A stretch of DNA of 10,766 nucleotides from an uncultured Candidatus Melainabacteria bacterium (GTDB taxonomy: Bacteria; Cyanobacteriota; Vampirovibrionia; Gastranaerophilales; Gastranaerophilaceae). Under the pieces are notes generated by a model. The model saw nothing but the letters and a program-made list of their open reading frames with translations, was not told the origin of the DNA and did no database searches. Shown here one piece after another: positions 1-7,430 of this stretch (its first letter is position 1; every line of letters starts with the position of its first letter). The stretch is from NCBI GenBank assembly GCA_934700385.1, contig CAKUXO010000036.1:1-10766 (forward strand). The letters are read 5' to 3'. The position numbers were made by a program, and so were the translations under genes.

Positions 1-100
1 GATTAATGTATAAGCGCATAAACTTACTACATATTTCATTTTCGTATGAGTTAAATTTTGAAACTGCTTGTGGATACAGCCTATACACCATTCTAGGACT

Positions 101-217
101 CGTCATCCCGAACTTGTTTCGGGATCTGATATGTTTCAGGGTTTACAAGGGTTTTGCCCTGTTTCTTTTAGTGATACTTGGTAAGATCCTGAGCTCGGCA
201 AGCCTCCTCAGGATGAC
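101..217. repeat. Dispersed palindromic repeat, copy 1
   Basis: This is a roughly 117-base element seen again at 10199-10319. It is bounded by an inverted GTCATCC (102-108) and GGATGAC (211-217). Inside are two hairpins: ATCCCGAA (105-112) pairs with TTCGGGAT (118-125) around a 5-base loop, and ATCCTGAG (186-193) pairs with CTCAGGAT (207-214). The centre (GATATG, GTTTACAAGGGTTTT, GATACTTGGTAAGATCC) is nearly identical to copy 2. One reading frame through it is open and gives a VIPNLFRDL-like peptide, which is typical of spurious ORFs over such repeats; there is no ribosome binding site or conserved frame. It lies between the window edge and the helicase promoter. The function is unknown; a REP/MITE-like element is the simplest view. 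Confidence 0.85.
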
Positions 218-245
218 AAAATAAAAGTGCCCTTGGGGCAAACTC

Positions 246-258
246 ACTTGACTCAAGT
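246..258. promoter_or_regulatory. Perfect palindrome over the helicase -35 box
   Basis: ACTTGA-C-TCAAGT is a perfect 6+1+6 dyad. It covers the -35 hexamer (248-253) of the helicase promoter, a position where a bound repressor would block RNA polymerase. It does not match a LexA box that I know. The role as an operator is inference from position and symmetry; a chance 6-bp dyad is possible. Confidence 0.4.
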
Positions 259-276
259 CTATCCGCATAATAAAAT
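248..276 (+). promoter_or_regulatory. Sigma-70-type promoter of the helicase gene
   Basis: TTGACT (248-253), a 17-base spacer and TAAAAT (271-276) match the consensus at 5/6 and 5/6. Transcription would start about 7 bases after the -10 box, at about 283-285, which coincides with the helicase ATG at 285. The mRNA would therefore be leaderless or nearly so, which fits the lack of a Shine-Dalgarno sequence before that ATG. Confidence 0.7.
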
Positions 277-284
277 GACAGAAT

Positions 285-2261
285 ATGACCCAAAACCTAC
301 CGACAACGAAAAAGTTCGTTTTAAAAAAGCGAACGAGTGCAGCTATTAATTATAAAGTTGATTATGAAAATGAGCTTAATTCTGCGCAGCTTGAAGCCGT
401 TAAAACAAAAAACGGTGCAATTTTAGTTGTAGCTGGTGCCGGTACGGGTAAAACAAAAACCCTAACCTATCGTTGCGCAAGGTTAATTGAAGATGGCGTC
501 AAGCCTGAAAATATCTTGCTTTTAACTTTTACTAAAAAAGCAAGTAAACAAATGCTTGAAAGAGCGTCATTAGTTTTAGATGATAGGTGCGAACACGTTG
601 CTGGGGGGACTTTTCATAGCTTTGCTAATTTAATTTTAAGAAAATACTCAAAACTTTTAGGTTTAAAAAACAATTTCACTATAACAGACAGCGCCGATTG
701 CGAAGATATAATTCAACACATTACAAACACCCTATATCCTAAAAAAGAAAAAAGATTTCCTAAAAAATCAACAATTCTTGAAATTTATTCTAAATCTGTT
801 AATAAAGAAACTCCCACAAAAGAAATAATTGAAAAAGAATATTTTAATTTCACTGAGCAAACAGATAAAATAATTGAAATTCATAAAAACTATGTTAAAT
901 ATAAGCGTGAAAATTCGATTTTAGATTATGATGACCTGCTTTTATATTTAAAACTTTTAATGGAAAGTAATGAAAACATTAGAAAAAAATTATCTAACAC
1001 ATATAAATATATTATGGTGGATGAATATCAAGATACAAACACCCTACAAGCAGATATAGTGCGCCTTTTGGCTTCTGAACATAATAATATTATGGCAGTT
1101 GGAGATGATTCACAAAGCATTTATTCTTTTAGAGGGGCTAATTATAAGAATATTCTTGAATTTCCGAACATTTTTCCTGATTGTAAAATAATCAAACTTG
1201 AAAAGAATTATAGAAGTAGCCAAAACATTTTAAATTTAACTAATGCAATTATCAAAAAAGCCACACAAGGCTATCCAAAAGAGCTTTATAGCGATATTCA
1301 AGATTTTAAAAAGCCGATTATAATTCGTGCGATTAATTCGCAACAAGAAGCAGAATTCATCTGCCAAAAGGTTTTAGAGCTTTTAGATGAAGACATTGAT
1401 TTGAATGAAATTTGTGTTTTAGCAAGAAATGCAAGAATGAGCTACAATTTAGAAATTGAACTTGCAAAATATAACATTCCATATCAAAAATTTGGCGGTC
1501 CAAAGTTTATGGAAGCAGCCCATATTAAAGACATAATCGCCCATTTAAGGGTTATTTTAAATCCTGATGATACAATTAGCTTAAATAGAATTCTTTTGCT
1601 TTTAAAAGGGGTTGGTGCAAAGGCTGTTGAAAAAATAATCCCTTTAATGCAACAAAAAAACTTTAATCAAAAACTTCTTCCCTCTAAATATTGCTCGGTT
1701 ATTTCGCCTTTGTTTAACTTGCTTTTGAAAAACGAAGAAGAAAACCTTAGCCTTGAAGAACTTGTTGCAAAAATTCTTGAATATTATAAGCCGATTTTAA
1801 AAGAAAAATATGACGATTGGCAAAAAAGAGAAAAAGACCTTGAACATTTTTCATATCTTTCAAGTCAATATAAAAAATTAGATACATTTTTATCTGACTT
1901 GGCGCTTGAGCCCCCAGAGGCAAGCGTTGAGGGAATGTATAAAAGAAATATAAAAGATGATTGCCTTACAATTTCAACTATCCACAGCGCAAAAGGGCTT
2001 GAATGGACAAGTGTTTTTGTTATTGGCGCAGTAGATGGCAGATTTCCAAGCGCTTATTCTTTTAATTCTACAGATGAAATGGAAGAAGAATTGCGCTTAA
2101 TGTATGTTGCCTTAACAAGGGCAAAATCTGACCTTATAATTAGCTATCCTATTGATATGTACGATTATTCAAGCCAAATGATTTTATCTAAACCATCAAG
2201 ATTTTTAGATAACCTAGACCCTGAATTAATTGAACAATGGGACATTGAAGAAGAAAACTAA
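285..2261 (+). CDS. UvrD/Rep-family superfamily 1 ATP-dependent DNA helicase
   Basis: This 658-residue SF1A helicase has all the expected motifs in order: a Q-motif-like segment (LNSAQLEAV, 31-39), Walker A GAGTGKT (51-57), Ia TFTKKAS (81-87), Ib GTFHSF (108-113), II VDEYQDTN (245-252), III VGDDSQSIYSFRGA (272-285), IV KNYRSS (307-312), V TIHSAKGLEW (565-574) and VI YVALTRAK (607-614). Such enzymes unwind DNA 3'-5' in repair and replication restart. It is somewhat shorter than typical UvrD/PcrA (about 720-770 residues), and I cannot say whether it is the UvrD/PcrA orthologue or a family paralogue. ATG 285 is the only reasonable start: an in-frame TGA lies at 276-278 and the next Met comes after Walker A. 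No Shine-Dalgarno is present; see the promoter at 248-276. Its stop overlaps the stop of the convergent membrane-protein gene by 4 bases. Confidence 0.96.
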   Translation: MTQNLPTTKKFVLKKRTSAAINYKVDYENELNSAQLEAVKTKNGAILVVAGAGTGKTKTLTYRCARLIEDGVKPENILLLTFTKKASKQMLERASLVLDDRCEHVAGGTFHSFANLILRKYSKLLGLKNNFTITDSADCEDIIQHITNTLYPKKEKRFPKKSTILEIYSKSVNKETPTKEIIEKEYFNFTEQTDKIIEIHKNYVKYKRENSILDYDDLLLYLKLLMESNENIRKKLSNTYKYIMVDEYQDTNTLQADIVRLLASEHNNIMAVGDDSQSIYSFRGANYKNILEFPNIFPDCKIIKLEKNYRSSQNILNLTNAIIKKATQGYPKELYSDIQDFKKPIIIRAINSQQEAEFICQKVLELLDEDIDLNEICVLARNARMSYNLEIELAKYNIPYQKFGGPKFMEAAHIKDIIAHLRVILNPDDTISLNRILLLLKGVGAKAVEKIIPLMQQKNFNQKLLPSKYCSVISPLFNLLLKNEEENLSLEELVAKILEYYKPILKEKYDDWQKREKDLEHFSYLSSQYKKLDTFLSDLALEPPEASVEGMYKRNIKDDCLTISTIHSAKGLEWTSVFVIGAVDGRFPSAYSFNSTDEMEEELRLMYVALTRAKSDLIISYPIDMYDYSSQMILSKPSRFLDNLDPELIEQWDIEEEN

Positions 2262-2482
2262 TCTTCCTTTTTAATATCAGAATTAAGCGCCCATAATAGC
2301 GCTGCTAACCAGCCGAAAAATGTCCAACCTAGGATAATTGTCATTAAAGTAATAGGCAAGATATTGTTATGTTTTCTAACATAAGCGATTATAACGGGAA
2401 TAAAATATATCGCAAGTGAGATAAAAAGCCAACTTGCAGCAAAAAATAATATTATAAAAAGATAGATAGTTGAAATAACCAT
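2258..2482 (-). CDS. Superinfection-immunity family small membrane protein
   Basis: This is a 74-residue, almost wholly hydrophobic protein with two predicted membrane segments (about 4-34 and 42-66) and a short charged C-terminus (SDIKKED). The pattern YFIPVIIAYVRKH (26-38) followed by an LGWTFFGWLAALLWAL block (51-66) is the signature I associate with the Pfam superinfection immunity family (T4 Imm-like). T4 Imm blocks entry of DNA from a second phage, but chromosomal members are widespread and mostly uncharacterised, so an anti-phage role here is only possible. The start is supported by AAAGGA 8 bases before the ATG and by a promoter at 2522-2551. The gene is convergent with the helicase gene and sits downstream of the prepilin gene on the same strand. 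Confidence 0.85.
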   Translation of the reverse strand: MVISTIYLFIILFFAASWLFISLAIYFIPVIIAYVRKHNNILPITLMTIILGWTFFGWLAALLWALNSDIKKED

Positions 2483-2521
2483 TTTTTATTCCTTTAAAAG
2501 TTACATCGTCAATATACATTG

Positions 2522-2551
2522 ATTTTATGACGGTTTTATTCTATATGTCAA
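2522..2551 (-). promoter_or_regulatory. Promoter of the superinfection-immunity-like gene
   Basis: On the minus strand a perfect TTGACA (2551-2546) is followed, after an 18-base spacer, by TAAAAT (2527-2522), 5/6 to consensus. This places the start near 2515, about 33 bases before the ATG at 2482. No GC-rich terminator hairpin separates it from the end of the upstream prepilin gene at 2585, so read-through from that gene run may also supply transcript. Confidence 0.65.
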
Positions 2552-2584
2552 CTAATTTTTAAGATTATATTTTTATTTTTAAAA

Positions 2585-3646
2585 TTATAAATCAATTTCG
2601 CCTAACATATCTCCAAATAAAATCCCTAAGCCCCCTGTTGGCTTATGAACAACCGTAAAGCAAGATAAATTTGAAGGGTTAAGCGCTGCAGCTACTTCAT
2701 TACATGTATCAACTGTAGGGGCAGCAACAGTGTTTCCATCTTTATCTTTATCAGGACAAAGATTATAGCTGCTATCTTCAGCTTGGCAAGTTGTACAAAG
2801 TTTTGTACTTGCACATTTAGGAAAAATTCTTGCGCTATAGTTGCCACATTCTTTTTTAGAATAAAAACCTGTTCCGCCAAAAGCGCCACAATCTGCTTCA
2901 ACAACGCCACGACCAAAAGAAACAATGTTTGCCGTTGTTTTAGAATCGTTGCTGTTTGCTTTATAGATATCGTGTGCTAAAATTTCAGAGTTATTTTTGA
3001 AATCTTTTTGAATGGCATTTCCTGAAAAAGTTGAAAAACCGTTTTTGCAATATGGGCTTTTTCCGTCTGAATCTGTGAAAGATTTTTTTGTGCCGTCTGA
3101 AAGATAATAAGAATCATCTTTGCAATTAACAGGCATTATCATAGCATTAACATTATTTCCTTTGTAAATTCTTAAAGGAATTCTATCAAACCCAACTTTG
3201 TTTGCGGCTTTTTGCCCATTAATATCTATTACGATGTTTTTAAATTGATAATCAACCCCCTCTGGTCCAATCCATTTATTAGTTAAACCTTGGATTGTCA
3301 TTCCATTAGTAAACATCATATTAACCTTTGTGTCGTTGGTTTTATCGTTTTCTTTATTTGTAATTGTGCAATCATAAGGAACTTTTAGGGTGTATAAATC
3401 GCCCATTTGAATACAAAACCATTCGTCGTTTGTATCGTTTGTGTTTCCTTTTGAATTATCTAGCGAGCTATATTTTGAATAAACGCTGTTTGCGCCAATT
3501 AAAAGATTTTTAACCGCTGCATAAGTATAAATTCTTGTTTCTTGAACATTTGGTTTAAAAACATTTATACCGATACCTGAAATTATAATTATAATTGTAA
3601 TTGCTATAACCATTTCGGCAAAAGTCCAGCCGTTAAATTTTTTCAT
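2585..3646 (-). CDS. Type IV prepilin-like (pseudopilin) surface protein
   Basis: This 353-residue protein has a class III signal MKKFNG|WTFAEM: prepilin peptidase would cut after Gly6, leaving the key Glu at mature position +5 (E11). A hydrophobic helix follows (about 9-30). The rest is extracytoplasmic, with about 14 cysteines, mostly in the C-terminal half. Blocks DINGQKAANKVGFDRIPLRI (141-160), MPVNCK (171-176) and EADCGAFGG (250-258) recur in the gene just upstream (3713-4534), so the two are paralogues. I chose ATG 3646 because AGGA lies a suitable distance before it. An in-frame ATG at 3703 would add 19 mostly charged residues and has no Shine-Dalgarno. Whether it is a pilus minor subunit, a type II secretion-type pseudopilin or a surface-displayed protein cannot be told. 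It ends the minus-strand gene run. Confidence 0.88.
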   Translation of the reverse strand: MKKFNGWTFAEMVIAITIIIIISGIGINVFKPNVQETRIYTYAAVKNLLIGANSVYSKYSSLDNSKGNTNDTNDEWFCIQMGDLYTLKVPYDCTITNKENDKTNDTKVNMMFTNGMTIQGLTNKWIGPEGVDYQFKNIVIDINGQKAANKVGFDRIPLRIYKGNNVNAMIMPVNCKDDSYYLSDGTKKSFTDSDGKSPYCKNGFSTFSGNAIQKDFKNNSEILAHDIYKANSNDSKTTANIVSFGRGVVEADCGAFGGTGFYSKKECGNYSARIFPKCASTKLCTTCQAEDSSYNLCPDKDKDGNTVAAPTVDTCNEVAAALNPSNLSCFTVVHKPTGGLGILFGDMLGEIDL

Positions 3647-3712
3647 CTTTTTTCCTTTTTCTTTTACTTTTAGCTTATCTTTTCTAAAATCAAATATCAT
3701 CATTTATTTAGG

Positions 3713-4534
3713 TTAAAATTTCTTAGAATTATTTAACTCAATTGAACAAGTATATTCATCATAACAAGATTGAAGCCAGTTGTATTGTCTTGCTTCGCAA
3801 AATCCGCCATCATTCATTAATTCACCCCCAAAGGCAATACAATCTGCCCTTAAAAAGGGAATGTTTCTATTTAAAAGTCTTGATTTTCCGCCTTTTCCGC
3901 CGATTTGAACAACATCAAAGCTAAATGGAACAGTTTGTGCTAAAAAATCAATGTCTGTTCTTCCTTGACAAATATCCGCATAAGGAATTTCATAATCTTT
4001 ATAATCTTCCATTTTGCAATTAAGCGGAGTTAATCTTCCTGCTAAAACGCCTTTTGAATGAATCCTTAAAGGAATTCTATCTTCCCCTATGGCATTTGGC
4101 TCTTTTGAACCATTAACATCAAAGAAAAAATCTAAAACATATCCATCTAAAAGATGATATGGCTGTTTTTCAAGCCCATAAATTTCAATTCCTTTTATTT
4201 TAAAATTGTTTTTATAACCAACTAAGCTAGAAGAACAATCATAATCAGAAGTGAATTTTTTAGCTAAAGCAGAACAAAAATTACTCCCTTCCTCATCTTC
4301 TTTAAATAAATAGCCTTGCTCTTTATAAATATCTAAAATTGCTTTTTGAAAATTAAGATAGATATAGCTGCTTTTTTTAATAAGATTTTTTTGTTTTATG
4401 TTGTAGGTTTTAACAATTAAATAGCTAACCCATATCAAAATTAAAGATGAAATAACGATAAAAATCGTTTTAATAAACTGACCGATATCTATTTCTTCAT
4501 CAAATTTAGTTCTTTTTTTAGACTCTTTAGACAT
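3713..4534 (-). CDS. Pilin-like membrane-anchored protein lacking a prepilin cleavage site
   Basis: This 273-residue protein has a hydrophilic N-terminus (1-18, SKESKKRTK), one membrane helix (about 20-42) and an extracytoplasmic domain with 8-9 cysteines. It shares blocks with the downstream prepilin: DVNGSKEPNAIGEDRIPLRI (139-158), LTPLNCK (168-174) and RADCIAFGG (229-237). The segment corresponding to the pilin N-terminus reads DIGQFIKTIFIV. It has a Gly, but Thr rather than Glu at the +5 position, so processing by prepilin peptidase looks unlikely and it would stay as a bitopic membrane protein. The ATG lies inside the upstream DUF3326 gene (46-base overlap, different frame) and has no clear Shine-Dalgarno, so translational coupling is likely. 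The function is unknown; a pilus-base or platform partner of the prepilin is a guess from pairing. Confidence 0.85.
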   Translation of the reverse strand: MSKESKKRTKFDEEIDIGQFIKTIFIVISSLILIWVSYLIVKTYNIKQKNLIKKSSYIYLNFQKAILDIYKEQGYLFKEDEEGSNFCSALAKKFTSDYDCSSSLVGYKNNFKIKGIEIYGLEKQPYHLLDGYVLDFFFDVNGSKEPNAIGEDRIPLRIHSKGVLAGRLTPLNCKMEDYKDYEIPYADICQGRTDIDFLAQTVPFSFDVVQIGGKGGKSRLLNRNIPFLRADCIAFGGELMNDGGFCEARQYNWLQSCYDEYTCSIELNNSKKF

Positions 4535-5481
4535 AATTCATAACTATCAAAATGCTTGTAGGGTTCAATTTTTAATTTTTCTTTTGTAACATCTAAAACA
4601 GTATCGTTTTTAACAGTGATTAATTTTACACTAGAATTAAGACATGATAACACGCAAGAGCTTCCTAGGGCATCATACGGAACTATTAAATATTTAACAT
4701 CATCTTTTGTAATAGCATTTTTATCATTAAAAGGTGTTATCTTAGGGGCAATTGAAAGCCCTTGCATAACGCAAGGAAGATATGTTGAACTTATCATTTC
4801 AGATGAAACCTTTGGATTTTCAATTTTTTCAGATATATCAACATCATAAAAAGCAGGTACGTGCGCCGAGGGGATTTTAAATTCTTTTGTAATTAAATGA
4901 GAAATAATTGCCTCAACTCCCCCAATTGGGTCAATTCCATTACCATTTGAATAATCTTCGTCTTCAGAATCTTCATTAAAATAACAAACAACACAAAGCG
5001 CCTCTACCCCTTTTTCAATTAGCTTTTTAGCTGAATTTAAAAGAGTTTTTGGGTTTTTTAAATTGCCATAAGAAATTTTATTTTCAACCACAATTTCAAC
5101 CCCAACGGGTTCATTAGTATATTCAATTGCAAGGGTTTCAATTCCTTGAACCATTTTAAGAGCACTTAGGGTGTTAAGATGAACATTTAAAATGTTTTTT
5201 GGGATTTCACAATCGAAAATTACTCCGATTTTATTTGTTTCATAAGATTTTTTAGGAATTATACCAATTTCACCTTTAAAAAATTCATCAAATAAAAACC
5301 CTTCAAGATAACTCATATCATAATTAATAGCGCTTAAAATCCCGCCATTAACGGCATTTGGGTTAACAATAGCATGAAAATCTTTAGAAAATTCTCTTGC
5401 AAGATAGCCAAAGTCTCCAGCATATCCACCAATAGAAGCGCCAATTCCCGTTGGTATTGATAAAGCAACAATAGGTTTCAT
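4489..5481 (-). CDS. DUF3326 family protein
   Basis: This 330-residue protein has the conserved blocks I recognise in DUF3326, a family of unknown function common in cyanobacteria: SIPTGIGASIGGYAGD (8-23), NPNAVNGG (40-47), YLEGFLFDEF (58-67), GNGIDPIGGVEAIISHL (180-196), IPSAHVPAF (203-211), STYLPCVMQGLSIAP (232-246) and VPYDALG (267-273). The conserved Gly-rich N-terminal block and the His/Asp-containing central block suggest an enzyme, but no reaction is known to me. It is cytoplasmic with no signal. GAGGGG 9 bases before the ATG supports the start. The gene begins 2 bases after the holB stop and overlaps the next gene by 46 bases, so it is embedded in the clamp-loader gene run. The family assignment is the best single clue to a cyanobacterial-lineage host. 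Confidence 0.85.
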   Translation of the reverse strand: MKPIVALSIPTGIGASIGGYAGDFGYLAREFSKDFHAIVNPNAVNGGILSAINYDMSYLEGFLFDEFFKGEIGIIPKKSYETNKIGVIFDCEIPKNILNVHLNTLSALKMVQGIETLAIEYTNEPVGVEIVVENKISYGNLKNPKTLLNSAKKLIEKGVEALCVVCYFNEDSEDEDYSNGNGIDPIGGVEAIISHLITKEFKIPSAHVPAFYDVDISEKIENPKVSSEMISSTYLPCVMQGLSIAPKITPFNDKNAITKDDVKYLIVPYDALGSSCVLSCLNSSVKLITVKNDTVLDVTKEKLKIEPYKHFDSYELCLKSLKKELNLMKK

Positions 5482-5483
5482 TT

Positions 5484-6431
5484 TTAATAACCCCTCGCTA
5501 TTTTTAAAAGTAATGTATCTAAAATAATTCCATCTTGAATGTTAGACTGCGCTTGCTTTTGCGCCTCTGACACAAAATGAATATCATTTTTAATTTTTAA
5601 ATATAAGCCATTATTTTGATTATTTGAATTTAAAATTTCAGAAAAATAATCTAAAATCATATCTAAAACCTTAACAATAGGAAGATAGTTTTCTTTAAGA
5701 TATTGTTGAAGTTTAGATGAAATTTCAAGCGCTTCAACGTAATCTATTTTAGGATATTTTGAAAAAATTTGATTAATTAAATCATTTCTTTCTTTTAAAA
5801 TTCTTTTACCCTCAAACTTAAAAATCAAACACCTCGAAGCAATTGTAGGAAGAATGTTTTCTCTTGAACTTGTTAAGAATATGAAAGTTGTGTTTTTAGG
5901 CGGTTCTTCAACAGATTTTAAAAGAGCATTAGGGCAGGCAGGGTGAAAAGTTTTAAAACTCAAAGGTTCAATTGCAAAGTTAATATCATCTGAATAAGAT
6001 AATTCCCTAAATTCTTTTAATTCATCTTCTTGATATTCCTTTTTTAAAGAAGAAAAGAAGATATAAAACCTATGATAATCAGAGCCAAACATCAAATCGC
6101 TTTCAATTTTTTTAGCTTGAGCAACTGATATAACTTTTTTTGTTGAGTCGTCATCCCCTTTGTAATGAATTTGTGAAACATTTGAAACACAAGGATGTTG
6201 ATGACTTCTAATCCAGCGGCAATTTGTGCAAGAACAATTTGTTTCTCCATTTTTTTGGCAATTTAAAACCCTTGCTAATTCAAGCGCAAAAAGATATTGT
6301 GAAACTGTATCTTGCCCTTCAAAAATCAATGCCTGCGGAAAATTTCTTTTTCCATTAATACAAAAATCTAAAAGTGTAGAAAAATAATTATAAACAAAAG
6401 GGAATTTTTCTTCAAAAAACGGATTTAACAT
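5484..6431 (-). CDS. holB: DNA polymerase III delta' subunit (clamp loader)
   Basis: This 315-residue protein is the stator subunit of the clamp loader that puts the beta clamp on DNA. Visible marks are FPQALIFEG (31-39) at the Walker A position with no GK[ST], as expected for a non-ATP-binding delta'. A zinc-finger-like Cys group follows (C58, C66, C68, C71), then NALLKSVEEPP (168-178) and the SRC motif TIASRC (196-201) that supplies the arginine finger to the neighbouring ATPase. The Walker B region is odd: after RFYIFF (121-126) there are about 40 residues of acidic, non-conserved sequence before NALLK, where about 14 is usual, suggesting an insertion of about 25-30 residues. The second Cys pair spacing (C-x-C) is also unusual. 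GGGGGA precedes the ATG. The start overlaps the end of holA by 7 bases. Confidence 0.9.
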   Translation of the reverse strand: MLNPFFEEKFPFVYNYFSTLLDFCINGKRNFPQALIFEGQDTVSQYLFALELARVLNCQKNGETNCSCTNCRWIRSHQHPCVSNVSQIHYKGDDDSTKKVISVAQAKKIESDLMFGSDYHRFYIFFSSLKKEYQEDELKEFRELSYSDDINFAIEPLSFKTFHPACPNALLKSVEEPPKNTTFIFLTSSRENILPTIASRCLIFKFEGKRILKERNDLINQIFSKYPKIDYVEALEISSKLQQYLKENYLPIVKVLDMILDYFSEILNSNNQNNGLYLKIKNDIHFVSEAQKQAQSNIQDGIILDTLLLKIARGY

Positions 6432-7420
6432 ACTTCCCCCACTTTATTAAAAAGCGCAAGTTCATAAGCGCAAAGCGCATCTTTTAACATGCCAGATTTA
6501 AGTTGATATTCTGCGTTTGTAAAATTAATTTTTAAATTAACTAAATCTTCAAGAGAAATTTTTGCAACTTTTTCAAGATTTTTTTCAACAATAAAAGGAT
6601 GTACTCCAAGTTTTGCCGCTATATCAAATTTAGAAAGTTTACTTGAATAAATTTTTGTTTTAACAAGGCTTGATAAATTTGCTTGAACAAAAGCCAAAGA
6701 GGGCGCATATTCTTCTCTTTGCAAAATTTGCGCAATTAAATTAAGAGCTGTTGAATATTTTTTTTGTAAAACTAAATCCATAAAAATTGTTAAATCTTCT
6801 TTTGAAGTGGCAATTTCTTTAATCATTTCAGAAGTAACTGTATCTTTTGGATAAGCAAAAAGTTTCAATTTTTCAAGCTGATTATATAAATCTCTTAAGT
6901 AAGTTCCCGAGGTTCTAATTAAAGTTAAAATATCATTCGTTGAAATTTTAATTTTTAATTCATCCGCCATTTTTTTAACAAAAGGAAGAACTTTTGTTTC
7001 TTCATAGTTTCTAAAAGTTGAAAACTCTTGTGGAGTGGTGATTTTAATTAATTCTTTATATAATTTTTTCCTTGAATCGGGCTTTTTCTTCTCTCCTTTT
7101 GGAGTTTCACAAATTAAAATCAAATGAACCCTGTCAGATACATTTTTTAGGCCGTTAACAAGCTCAAGGGTTTCTTTTTCGTCGATTTTTTCTTTATCTT
7201 TTGTTTCTAAGAAAAAATTTGCACACTTAATTTGAATTACAACATCCCCAAACATCATAGCGTTAGTTCTGATTAATTCTGAAAAAAGCGAAAAAGACGG
7301 CTTGTCAACGGCTTTATAATTAAGCTCGTTGACATCGTCTTTTAAAACATCTTTCTTGATTTTTTTAACGGTTCTCTCGATTAAATAATCTTCGTCGCCC
7401 CATAAAAAATGTATCGGCAC
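6425..7420 (-). CDS. holA: DNA polymerase III delta subunit (clamp loader)
   Basis: This 331-residue protein is the wrench subunit that opens the beta sliding clamp. The N-terminus IHFLWGDEDYLIERTVKKIK (3-22) is the family's characteristic start, SGTYLRDLYNQLEKLKLFA lies in the middle, and the C-terminal helical domain LGVHPFIVEKNLEKV...NAEYQLKSG...LCAYELALF matches the collar region. The length fits the family (about 330-345). The start codon is GTG at 7420, supported by AAAGGA shortly upstream on the minus strand; the next codons (PIHFLWGDE) fit family N-termini. It begins 10 bases after the stop of the ROK kinase gene and overlaps holB. Having holA and holB adjacent allows equal synthesis of both subunits; in well-studied genomes such as E. 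coli they lie apart. Confidence 0.92.
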   Translation of the reverse strand: MPIHFLWGDEDYLIERTVKKIKKDVLKDDVNELNYKAVDKPSFSLFSELIRTNAMMFGDVVIQIKCANFFLETKDKEKIDEKETLELVNGLKNVSDRVHLILICETPKGEKKKPDSRKKLYKELIKITTPQEFSTFRNYEETKVLPFVKKMADELKIKISTNDILTLIRTSGTYLRDLYNQLEKLKLFAYPKDTVTSEMIKEIATSKEDLTIFMDLVLQKKYSTALNLIAQILQREEYAPSLAFVQANLSSLVKTKIYSSKLSKFDIAAKLGVHPFIVEKNLEKVAKISLEDLVNLKINFTNAEYQLKSGMLKDALCAYELALFNKVGEVC

Positions 7421-7430
7421 GATTTTTCCT

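Noticed and set aside
6..224. Open frame of 72 codons at the left edge
   Set aside because: It runs through the dispersed repeat, has no Shine-Dalgarno, and the repeat's other copy does not keep the same frame throughout (2-base length difference in the middle).
228..240. Hairpin TGCCC-TTG-GGGCA as a minus-strand terminator
   Set aside because: A CTTTTATTTT tract follows on the minus strand, but the stem is only 5 bp and no minus-strand gene precedes it.
2545..2600. Terminator after the prepilin gene
   Set aside because: Only weak AT-only inverted sequence is present, with no GC stem or clear T-tract hairpin.
2692..2980. Alternative frames within the prepilin gene on both strands
   Set aside because: They overlap fully with a gene that has a clear signal and paralogue; their compositions are those of frame-shifted shadows.
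3647..3703. Longer N-terminus for the prepilin from ATG 3703
   Set aside because: There is no ribosome binding site, and it would give an unusually long 25-residue leader; ATG 3646 has AGGA and a normal 6-residue leader.
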